A stretch of 64,000 bases of DNA, from the NCBI GenBank assembly GCA_963623875.1, contig CAVFNL010000008.1, forward strand, positions 62,001 through 126,000. The letters are read 5' to 3'. The translations under genes and the position numbers were made by a program. Under the pieces are notes generated by a model. It was not told the DNA's origin. It ran no database searches and saw only the letters and a list, made by a program, of their open reading frames with translations. Of the stretch, positions 27,777 to 34,712 are shown in pieces. Within the stretch, counting starts at the first letter, position 1, and each line of letters begins with the position of its first letter. Source of the stretch: UBA3206 sp963623875. Its GTDB lineage: Bacteria > Bacillota_I > Bacilli_A > Acholeplasmatales > Anaeroplasmataceae.

Positions 27777-28020
27777 TATAATTTGTGTCTATTTTTATGT
27801 GGATAATGATGTTCGGAACGAAACTGCCTTCATCTTAGGAAAATTATAAGAAATCCTAACAGCTTGTCGTGGAATTAAAGTCACAAACTGGAGATGATAA
27901 AATCTCTTATTGGACGGCTGTGTTTATTAATTGTGATGGAACGTTCTTATCCAATACATATATGGTTACGTATAGGCAGTCATGGATCTACAAAAAGTTC
28001 GAATTAATTGAAATAAGGTT
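27777..28020 (+). ncRNA. Candidate structured non-coding RNA upstream of proS
   Basis: A roughly 220-base block that is visibly richer in G and C than the flanking AT-only spacer. A TATAAT (27777-27782) precedes it. Long-range pairings I can draw: TTCG-AAC (27812-27819, G bulged) with GTTCGAA near 27998; ACTGCC (27823-27828) with GGCAGT (27975-27980), perfect. Inside these are a hairpin TTAGGA/TCCTAA, a stem ACAGC/GCTGT with smaller hairpins within, including GAGAT/ATCTC, and an alternative GGATAA (27801) / TTATCC (27947). No frame is coding. Strand is inferred from the -10 box only. I cannot assign a family (RNase P, tmRNA, SRP, T-box motifs are missing). Confidence 0.45.
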
Positions 28021-28351
28021 TTCTTTTGAAAAATAGTTTAGAATAGCATCGCTGGTAAAATATGTTTTAGATAATGACATTTCTATATTAAAATTAAATA
28101 GTTCTTGTTGTGTGAATTTCTAGTTAACTAGTTTTGAAGATGATTTTAAATTGTTTATAATCATTATTATTGAAATATAAAGTTTAGAGTAGTGGAAATT
28201 TTGTTAGTTTCCACTACACGAAAGATTTTCTAAAGAATGATAAAATTTGAATATTAATTGTAAAAACTATGAAGTATAATTTATAGGTATATTATAGAAT
28301 TTTAAAAAAACATCAACAATTAATAATATAGATAGGTAAGTATAATAAAAC
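28021..28351. other. AT-rich spacer with one perfect hairpin
   Basis: No coding frame or recognisable gene remnant. The only clear structure is a perfect 10-base inverted repeat, GTAGTGGAAA (28189-28198) and TTTCCACTAC (28208-28217), with a nine-base loop. It lacks a T-run on either side, so it is not an ordinary terminator. The rest is low-complexity A/T. Confidence 0.6.
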
Positions 28352-28380
28352 TATACAAGGATTTAAAAGTGTGATATACT
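28352..28380 (+). promoter_or_regulatory. Likely proS promoter
   Basis: TATACA (28352-28357), 17 bases, TATACT (28375-28380), about 34 bases before the start codon. The -35 matches the consensus at four of six positions. Confidence 0.4.
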
Positions 28381-28413
28381 TTTTTTGAATTTAAATAAAA
28401 TGGAGATAATAAT

Positions 28414-30123
28414 ATGAAAGCTAGTCAAATGTTAATTAACACTTTAAGAGAAGCGCCAAATGAGGCTAAAATTGATTCGCATATTTTACTTTTACGTAGC
28501 GGAATGTTAAAGAATATGGTTTCAGGGATTTATAACTATATGCCACTTGGTTTACGTACTTTAAAGAAAATAGAATCAATCATTAAAGAAGAAATGGATA
28601 AATCAGGAGCACAAGAAATTTTATGCTCTGCAATTCAACCAAAAGAATTATGGGAAGAATCAGGAAGATGGAGTAAATATGGACCTGAACTTATGAGATT
28701 TAAGGATAGACATGATCGTGAATTTTGTTTAGGACCTACTCATGAGGAAGTATTTACTGATATTGTAAAACAAACAGTTAAATCTTCTAAACAACTACCT
28801 CTTATCTTATATCAAATACAAACTAAATATCGTGATGAATTTAGACCTAGATTTGGATTAATGCGTTCACGTGAATTTATAATGAAGGATGCTTATTCTT
28901 TTGATAAAGATGAAGCAGGATTAGAAAAAAGTTATCAATTAATGTATGATACATATACTAATATTTTCACAAGATTTCACTTGAATTTCCAACCTGTTTT
29001 AGCTGATACAGGTAATATTGGTGGAAATGGGTCACACCAATTTATGGCACTTTCTGATGTAGGAGAATCTACTATCATATATAATGAAGAGTCAGGATAT
29101 GCAGCAGACCAAGAAAAGGCTACATCTAAACTTGATATGTATAAAGGACACGCAGTAGGTGAAGTTAAAAAAATAAATACTCCTGCACATGGAACTATTG
29201 ATGAACTTGTTACATTCTTAAATGAAGATAAAAGAAATCTATCAAAGACAATGGTATATCATGATTTCATGAATGAAAAATATATTATTGCGATGGTTCG
29301 TGCGGATAGAGATGTAAATATTATTAAACTTGTAAATGAATCAAATTCAAATGAGAACTATCTACGTCTTGCGACAGATGAAGAAATTGATTCGTTGGGA
29401 CTTGTAAGAGGATTTATAGGGCCAGTAGGAATTGATTCTAAATTTGATATTTATGTTGATGAAGAACTAAGTGTTATGGATGGATTTTTAGTTGGAGCAA
29501 ATGAAAAAGACTATCATTTGATAAATGTCAAATATGGTAGAGATTTTAATGGAAAAGTATGTGACTTAAGATTAGTTACAGAAGGATGTTTAGATCCAAT
29601 TAATGGTTTACCATTAAAACAAGCTCGTGGAATTGAAGTAGGACAAATATTTAAACTTCAAACAAAATATTCAGAAAGTATGAAATGTAATTTTGTTGAT
29701 GAAGATGGAAAAAATAAACCAATGATAATGGGATGTTATGGTATTGGTGTTACAAGAACACTTCAATCCATTGTTGAACAATACCATGATGAGGCTGGTA
29801 TTAAGTGGCCAATAAATGTTGCGCCATATCATGTAGCTGTAGTTCCTGTTAAATTTGAAGATGAAGCACAACAAAAACTTTCATTAGATATTTATAATGA
29901 ATTGTTAAAGAATAATGCAGAGGTTGTGCTAGATGATCGTAAAGCTGGTCTTGGAATGAAATTGAAGGACTGGGAATTAATTGGACTACCTTACGATATT
30001 ATTGTTGGTAAGAAGGCAGTAGATGGAATTGTTGAATTAGTATATAGAGATACACTTGAAAAGGTTGAAATGAATTATTCTAACGCAATAAATATTGTCT
30101 TAGATTCAATAAAGAATATGTAA
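28414..30123 (+). CDS. proS: Prolyl-tRNA synthetase (bacterial type with editing domain)
   Basis: Charges tRNA-Pro. The 569-residue length is that of the bacterial class II enzyme carrying the INS editing domain between motifs 2 and 3, rather than the shorter eukaryote-like type. Motif 2 region KYRDEFRPRFGLMRSREFIMKDAYSF lies near 142-167, the insert spans about 225-390, and motif 3 GCYGIGVTRTLQSIVEQ is near 442-458, followed by the anticodon-binding domain (VAPYHVAVVPVKF onward). TGGAGA precedes the ATG. Single-gene transcription unit with its own terminator. Confidence 0.97.
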   Translation: MKASQMLINTLREAPNEAKIDSHILLLRSGMLKNMVSGIYNYMPLGLRTLKKIESIIKEEMDKSGAQEILCSAIQPKELWEESGRWSKYGPELMRFKDRHDREFCLGPTHEEVFTDIVKQTVKSSKQLPLILYQIQTKYRDEFRPRFGLMRSREFIMKDAYSFDKDEAGLEKSYQLMYDTYTNIFTRFHLNFQPVLADTGNIGGNGSHQFMALSDVGESTIIYNEESGYAADQEKATSKLDMYKGHAVGEVKKINTPAHGTIDELVTFLNEDKRNLSKTMVYHDFMNEKYIIAMVRADRDVNIIKLVNESNSNENYLRLATDEEIDSLGLVRGFIGPVGIDSKFDIYVDEELSVMDGFLVGANEKDYHLINVKYGRDFNGKVCDLRLVTEGCLDPINGLPLKQARGIEVGQIFKLQTKYSESMKCNFVDEDGKNKPMIMGCYGIGVTRTLQSIVEQYHDEAGIKWPINVAPYHVAVVPVKFEDEAQQKLSLDIYNELLKNNAEVVLDDRKAGLGMKLKDWELIGLPYDIIVGKKAVDGIVELVYRDTLEKVEMNYSNAINIVLDSIKNM

Positions 30124-30128
30124 TATAC

Positions 30129-30202
30129 AAAAAGAATGATTAACTTAAAAATTTGATACAAATTTAATGTGTTAAGTTTGAATTTTAATCGTTCTTTTTT
30201 TA
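30129..30202 (+). terminator. proS terminator
   Basis: AAAGAATGATTAA (30131-30143) pairs with TTAATCGTTCTTT (30185-30197, one G-T pair), with AT-rich internal pairing and a run of seven T. Confidence 0.8.
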
Positions 30203-30212
30203 GTTAAAATTT

Positions 30213-30290
30213 GTTTGCATAAAATTTACACATGTTCACATATCACGCATATATCTTTCACATATATACAAGTGTATGTGTATGGCAAAC
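30213..30290. repeat. Nested imperfect palindrome upstream of serC
   Basis: GTTTGC (30213-30218) mirrors GCAAAC (30285-30290), and inside them ACACAT (30228-30233) mirrors ATGTGT (30276-30281); CACATAT occurs twice within. It lies just upstream of the serC promoter, a position where operators occur, but no regulator can be named. Confidence 0.4.
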
Positions 30291-30347
30291 ATAAAATAAT
30301 CTTTGATTTTGCTAAAATTACAAAATAAATTATCTTCTTTAATATTG

Positions 30348-30376
30348 TTGACAAGCATTCTAAAAAGGTATAAAAC
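30348..30376 (+). promoter_or_regulatory. serC promoter
   Basis: A perfect TTGACA (30348-30353) is followed by TATAAA (spacer 15) or TAAAAC (spacer 17). Predicted start near 30383, about 28 bases before serC. Confidence 0.55.
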
Positions 30377-30410
30377 AAGAGCATATTTTTTGAAAGTAGG
30401 AGTTTTAATT

Positions 30411-31523
30411 ATGACAAGAGTTTATAATTTTAGTGCAGGTCCAGCCGTATTACCTGAAGAAGTTTTAAAAGAGGCAAAAGATGATTTATTAGATTATAAA
30501 GGATGCGGAATGTCCGTTATGGAAATGAGTCATAGATCTAAAATGTTCGACAAGATCATTAAGGATGCAGAGGCTGATTTAAGAGAGTTAATGAATATTC
30601 CTTCAAATTATAAAGTATTATTCCTTCAAGGAGGAGGAAGTCAACAATTTGCGATGGTTCCAATGAACTTAATGAAGAATAAAAAAGCTGATTATATCAT
30701 TACTGGTCAATGGGCTAAAAAAGCATATCAAGAAGCTTTAATTTATGGAGATGCTAAACAAGTCGCATCATCTGCTGACAAAACATTCTCATATATTCCA
30801 GATTGTTCTAATCTTCCAATTAGAGAAGATGCAGATTATGTTTATATTTGCGAAAATAATACTATTTACGGAACTAAGTTTCCTACATTACCTAATACAA
30901 AAGGTAAAATTTTAGTAGCTGACCAATCATCAATGTTCTTATCTGAACCTGTTGATGTAACAAAATATGGATTAATTTTTGCTGGAGTACAAAAGAATGT
31001 AGGACCAGCTGGAATGGTAGTTGCGATTATAAGAGAAGATTTAATCACAGAAGATACACTTCCAGGTACACCTACAATGCTTAAGTATAAGACTCAAGCA
31101 GATAATGATTCATTATATAATACTCCAAACTGTTGGTGTATATATATTTGTGGTTTAGTATTTAAGTATTTATTAAAGAATGGTGGACTTGAAGGAGCTA
31201 AACAACGTAATATTGAAAAAGCTAAAGTTTTATATGATTATCTAGATAGTTCTAAATTGTTTGTAGGAACTGTTGAAAAGAATTCACGTTCATTAATGAA
31301 TGTGCCATTCATTGTTAATCCAAATGTTATAACAGATCCTGAAAAGAAGGCAGCATTAGAAGATAAATTTGTAAAAGAAAGTAAAGCTGCTGGTCTTGAA
31401 AACTTAAAGGGACATAGAACAGTTGGTGGTATGAGAGCATCTATTTATAATGCTATGCCTAAGGCTGGTGTTGAAGCACTAGTTGCGTTCATGAAGAAAT
31501 TTGAAGAAGAAAATTTAAAGTAA
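30411..31523 (+). CDS. serC: Phosphoserine aminotransferase
   Basis: Makes 3-phosphoserine from 3-phosphohydroxypyruvate and glutamate, the second step of serine synthesis. Start at 30411 (MTRVYNFSAGPA, the family N-terminus) with TAGGAG nine bases upstream; an in-frame ATG at 30303 overlaps the promoter and is rejected. The 370-residue enzyme has LQGGGSQQF near 72-80 and the PLP lysine K195 in AGVQKNVGPAG. Seventeen bases separate it from serA. Confidence 0.96.
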   Translation: MTRVYNFSAGPAVLPEEVLKEAKDDLLDYKGCGMSVMEMSHRSKMFDKIIKDAEADLRELMNIPSNYKVLFLQGGGSQQFAMVPMNLMKNKKADYIITGQWAKKAYQEALIYGDAKQVASSADKTFSYIPDCSNLPIREDADYVYICENNTIYGTKFPTLPNTKGKILVADQSSMFLSEPVDVTKYGLIFAGVQKNVGPAGMVVAIIREDLITEDTLPGTPTMLKYKTQADNDSLYNTPNCWCIYICGLVFKYLLKNGGLEGAKQRNIEKAKVLYDYLDSSKLFVGTVEKNSRSLMNVPFIVNPNVITDPEKKAALEDKFVKESKAAGLENLKGHRTVGGMRASIYNAMPKAGVEALVAFMKKFEEENLK

Positions 31524-31539
31524 TTGAAGGAAGATAAAA

Positions 31540-32703
31540 ATGACTAATATTAATTGTTTAAACGCTATATCAAAAGTAGGACTTGATGTATTTACTTCTG
31601 ATTATAAATTAACAGATGATTTTAATGATGCAGATGCAGTTCTTGTTCGTTCACAAGAAATGAAAGATATGGAATTTAATAAAAAGCTTAAAGCTATAGC
31701 AAGAGCTGGAGCTGGAGTTAATAATATTCCTTTAGATAAAGCCGCATTAAATGGTATTGTTGTATTTAATACACCAGGAGCTAATGCTAATGCTGTAAAA
31801 GAATTAGTTATCGCAGGATTATTGCTTGCAGCACGCGATGTTGTAGGTTCAATAAACTGGGTATATGATAATAAAGACGATAAGGCTATTGCTAAAACTC
31901 GTGAAAAAGCTAAAAAAGCATTTGCTGGAACTGAAATTCTTGGTAAAAAACTAGGAGTTATAGGACTTGGAGCAATCGGTGTTAAAATTGCAAATTCTCT
32001 AGTAGCCCTTGGAATGGAAGTTGTAGGATGTGACCCTTATTTATCAGTTCAAAATGCCTTAAATCTTGATTCAAGAGTAAAAATTGTAAAAACTAATGAA
32101 GAAATTTATAAAACATGTGATTATATAACAATTCATGTACCTTTACTTGATTCAACTAAGGAAATGATTAATAAAAATACAATTGCAATGATGAAGGATA
32201 ATGTAGTTATTCTAAACTTTGCTCGTGATTTATTAGCTAATGAAAAAGATATTCTTGACGCATTAGATAATAATAAGATTAGAAAGTATGTAACAGATTT
32301 TGCAAATGAAGTTGTATCAGGACATGAAGGGGTTATTGCACTTCCTCATCTAGGAGCTTCTACAGAAGAGGCTGAAGATAACTGTGCAAGGATGGCTGCA
32401 TTGCAAGTTATGGATTATATTGAAAATGGAAATATTAAAAATTCAGTAAATTATCCTGCAGTAGATGCTGGAATCTGTGCTGATAATGCACGTATCACAA
32501 TTTGCCATAAGAATGTTCCAAATATGGTTGCGCAATTCACAACAATTCTTGGAGAAAATAATATTAATATTTCTAATATGGTAAATAAGAGCCGTGGAGA
32601 TTATGCTTATACAATACTTGATGTTGATAATAAAGATGATGGTATCATTGAAAAATTAGCAAACATTGAAAATGTATTTAAAGCAAGACTTATTACAAAG
32701 TAG
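31540..32703 (+). CDS. serA: D-3-phosphoglycerate dehydrogenase with ACT domain
   Basis: Oxidises 3-phosphoglycerate with NAD, the first step of serine synthesis. The 387-residue chain has a substrate half (1-95), a Rossmann core with LGVIGLGAIG near 137-146, the active-site Arg of NFARDLL, Glu in DFANEV and His in ALPHLGAS. The C-terminal 70 residues (ARITICHKNVPNMVAQFTTIL onward) form an ACT domain, which in this family senses serine. It lacks the second regulatory domain of the long ~530-residue class. GAAGGAAG precedes the ATG. Confidence 0.95.
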   Translation: MTNINCLNAISKVGLDVFTSDYKLTDDFNDADAVLVRSQEMKDMEFNKKLKAIARAGAGVNNIPLDKAALNGIVVFNTPGANANAVKELVIAGLLLAARDVVGSINWVYDNKDDKAIAKTREKAKKAFAGTEILGKKLGVIGLGAIGVKIANSLVALGMEVVGCDPYLSVQNALNLDSRVKIVKTNEEIYKTCDYITIHVPLLDSTKEMINKNTIAMMKDNVVILNFARDLLANEKDILDALDNNKIRKYVTDFANEVVSGHEGVIALPHLGASTEEAEDNCARMAALQVMDYIENGNIKNSVNYPAVDAGICADNARITICHKNVPNMVAQFTTILGENNINISNMVNKSRGDYAYTILDVDNKDDGIIEKLANIENVFKARLITK

Positions 32704-32712
32704 GAGTTTTAT

Positions 32713-33483
32713 ATGATAAAAATAGGTATGCCTCAATTATATGAATTTGATACAATTGAAGATAATTTAAAATTGGCTAAAGAACTCGGATTAGATTTTG
32801 TTGAATTGAATCTTAATTTTGGATATTGTCGTAAAGAAATGGAAGAAGGAAATATTGCAGAACTTTTAAGAAAATATGATTTAGAAGCTACTCTTCATTT
32901 CTACGATGAAGCTGATATGGGTTCTTATCAAGAAGTTGTAGATGCATATCTTTTACATCTAGAGCGTTATGCAAGTCTCGGCGAAGGGTATATTCATCAA
33001 ATCAATATGCATTTAATCCCAGGTCCAGTTGTAACAATATCTGGAGTTAAAAATTATATTTATGAAAAAGAATATGATGAATATATTAAAAGATTAGTTG
33101 ATAATTTTAATAAAGCATCATTGATATGTAAAAAACATAATATAAATATGGTTATTGAAAACACAGATAATATACCATCATATACAACAAGAACTTATCA
33201 TGATTTATTAAAAAATAAATTTAGATTTTGTTATGATATAGGTCATGATCATTTATCCAACGATATAGTATGGAATTTGCTAAAAGATATTAATTTAGAA
33301 TTTGATGAATTCCATATTCATGATGCTAAGGATAGAAAAAAATGTCATTTAGCTTTAGGTGAAGGTGTACTTGATGTTAAAAAGTTTAAAAATTTAGCAA
33401 TAAAAAATAATGCGTATGTTGTTCTTGAGGTTAAACAAAAACAAGATTTAGTAGTATCTGTACCATTATTTAAAAGTCTATAA
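32713..33483 (+). CDS. Xylose-isomerase-like TIM-barrel protein
   Basis: A 256-residue sugar-phosphate isomerase/epimerase-type TIM barrel (AP endonuclease family 2, PF01261). Metal-ligand-like residues are in place: NMVIENTDN near 150, FCYDIGHDHL near 176, FHIHDAKDRKKCHLALGEGVLD near 199, and VLEVK near the end. It lies nine bases after serA and ends the serine operon. No phosphoserine phosphatase (serB) is in the operon, so a link to serine metabolism is possible, but there is no sequence evidence for phosphatase activity. Actual substrate unknown. Confidence 0.8.
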   Translation: MIKIGMPQLYEFDTIEDNLKLAKELGLDFVELNLNFGYCRKEMEEGNIAELLRKYDLEATLHFYDEADMGSYQEVVDAYLLHLERYASLGEGYIHQINMHLIPGPVVTISGVKNYIYEKEYDEYIKRLVDNFNKASLICKKHNINMVIENTDNIPSYTTRTYHDLLKNKFRFCYDIGHDHLSNDIVWNLLKDINLEFDEFHIHDAKDRKKCHLALGEGVLDVKKFKNLAIKNNAYVVLEVKQKQDLVVSVPLFKSL

Positions 33484-33487
33484 AATT

Positions 33488-33532
33488 AAAGCAATTGGAA
33501 TGTTATAAAGTAATATTCCATTTTTGCTTTTA
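33488..33532 (+). terminator. Terminator of the serine operon
   Basis: AAAGCAA/TTGCTTT outer stem and GGAAT/ATTCC inner stem, beginning 5 bases after the stop, with T-rich right arm. Confidence 0.75.
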
Positions 33533-33572
33533 ATAAAAATTAAAATATGATAGAATCAATGTGGTGAAAAAT

Positions 33573-34415
33573 ATGGCAGAAGATAGAAGATATCATAATA
33601 GATTTAGAAATAAAAAAATTAATAACAAACCAATTATGCAAAAGGAAGGAGCGCCTAAAACTATAGAAAAAAAGGTAGTAGATCCTAATGCACCAGAGCG
33701 CCTTCAAAAATTTATGGCAGAATGTGGAATTGCGTCTAGAAGAAAATGTGAAGAATTAATTCTTGCAGGAAGAGTTAGAGTAAATGATGAAATAGTAAAA
33801 GAATTGGGTACTAAAGTTGGTAAAAAAGATAGTGTTTATGTAGATAATAAACTGATTTTAAAAGAGGAAAAGGTTTATTATGCTCTATATAAACCAGTAG
33901 GATATCTTACTGCTGTATCAGATGATAGAGGACGTAAAACAATAATGGATTTAATCTTGCCTGAAGATTTAAAGAAACAAAGAATTTATCATGTAGGACG
34001 TCTTGACTATGATACGTCAGGGCTTTTACTTCTAACAAATGATGGTGAATTAGCTAATAGGCTTTTAAAATCTGATAATTTTGTATCAAAAACTTATGTC
34101 GCAAGAATAAAAGGTATTTTTAATTATGCATCGCTTGAAAAACTTACAAGAGGAGTGTTTATCGAAGGTATTAAAACTAAACCAGCTAAAGTTGAGCTTA
34201 TATCGATAGACAAAACTAATAATTCATCTTTAGTGCGAATTACGATTAGTGAAGGTAGAAATAGACAAATAAGAAAAATGTTTGAAGTGGTAGGGTACGA
34301 AGTAAAACACTTAAAGCGTGAAGTGTTTGCAGGTATCACGCTAGATGGTCTTGTAGAAGGATCATATAGACCCCTTACAATTCATGAAATAAAAGTTCTT
34401 TATGGTATAAAATAA
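33573..34415 (+). CDS. rluB: 23S rRNA pseudouridine synthase (RsuA/RluB family)
   Basis: Isomerises a specific uridine in 23S rRNA (U2605 in the RluB class). Start at ATG 33573 with GGTGA five bases upstream. The first 35 residues are a Lys/Arg-rich tail, then an S4 RNA-binding domain (RLQKFMAECGIASRRKCEELILAGRVRVN, about 41-70), and the catalytic domain with the active Asp in GRLDYDTSGLLLLTNDGEL and EGRNRQIRKMFEVVGYEV. 280 residues. RluB versus RsuA is judged from overall similarity and typical Firmicutes content. Confidence 0.9.
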   Translation: MAEDRRYHNRFRNKKINNKPIMQKEGAPKTIEKKVVDPNAPERLQKFMAECGIASRRKCEELILAGRVRVNDEIVKELGTKVGKKDSVYVDNKLILKEEKVYYALYKPVGYLTAVSDDRGRKTIMDLILPEDLKKQRIYHVGRLDYDTSGLLLLTNDGELANRLLKSDNFVSKTYVARIKGIFNYASLEKLTRGVFIEGIKTKPAKVELISIDKTNNSSLVRITISEGRNRQIRKMFEVVGYEVKHLKREVFAGITLDGLVEGSYRPLTIHEIKVLYGIK

Positions 34416-34432
34416 TATTCATAATTAAAAGG

Positions 34433-34483
34433 TGTGATGATAATTTGTAATATAAAATCACATTTTTTTATTTTATATTACAA
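34433..34483 (+). terminator. Terminator with overlapping alternative hairpin
   Basis: TGTGAT (34433-34438) pairs with ATCACA (34457-34462), followed by seven T. Overlapping it, TTGTAATATAAAA (34445-34457) is a perfect 13-base match to TTTTATATTACAA (34471-34483). The two stems share bases, so they exclude each other. It separates rluB from cmk; the rest of the spacer to 34657 is plain A/T. Confidence 0.65.
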
Positions 34484-34657
34484 ACAGTATAAATTATGAA
34501 AAAACAATAGTTGGAATGTATAATGCTTGATTTAAATTAGTAAATTATTTAGTGCCATTTTTTTAACATATAATATTTTCTTATGATAATATAATAAAAT
34601 TGTTTTTTCTAAGATGTATAACTTACATTGATAATTAATGCTATTATTTTTTAAACG

Positions 34658-34686
34658 TTGATATTAATCCACTTTTATGCTAAAAT
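34658..34686 (+). promoter_or_regulatory. Promoter of the cmk-rpsA gene
   Basis: TTGATA (34658-34663), 17 bases, TAAAAT (34681-34686), with TG two bases before the -10. Predicted start near 34693, 20 bases before the ATG. Confidence 0.6.
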
Positions 34687-34712
34687 TTAATAAGATAAGG
34701 TTTGGTGAAAAT

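Noticed and set aside
27800..27921. Short open stretch on the minus strand inside the RNA-like island (about 37 codons)
   Set aside because: No start codon with a ribosome binding site, bounded by stops, and the same bases form long-range pairings; treated as part of a non-coding element.
27931..27952. T-box-like TGGAAC upstream of proS
   Set aside because: The UGGNAC core alone occurs, but the rest of the T-box sequence, stem I landmarks and a terminator before proS are missing, and the discriminator base would not suit tRNA-Pro.
30235..30268. Repeated CACATAT units as a possible CRISPR or tandem repeat
   Set aside because: Only two short copies within a palindrome; no regular repeat-spacer pattern.
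30303..30410. 36-residue N-terminal extension of SerC
   Set aside because: It overlaps the TTGACA promoter region and precedes the family's normal N-terminus; AGGAG supports ATG 30411.
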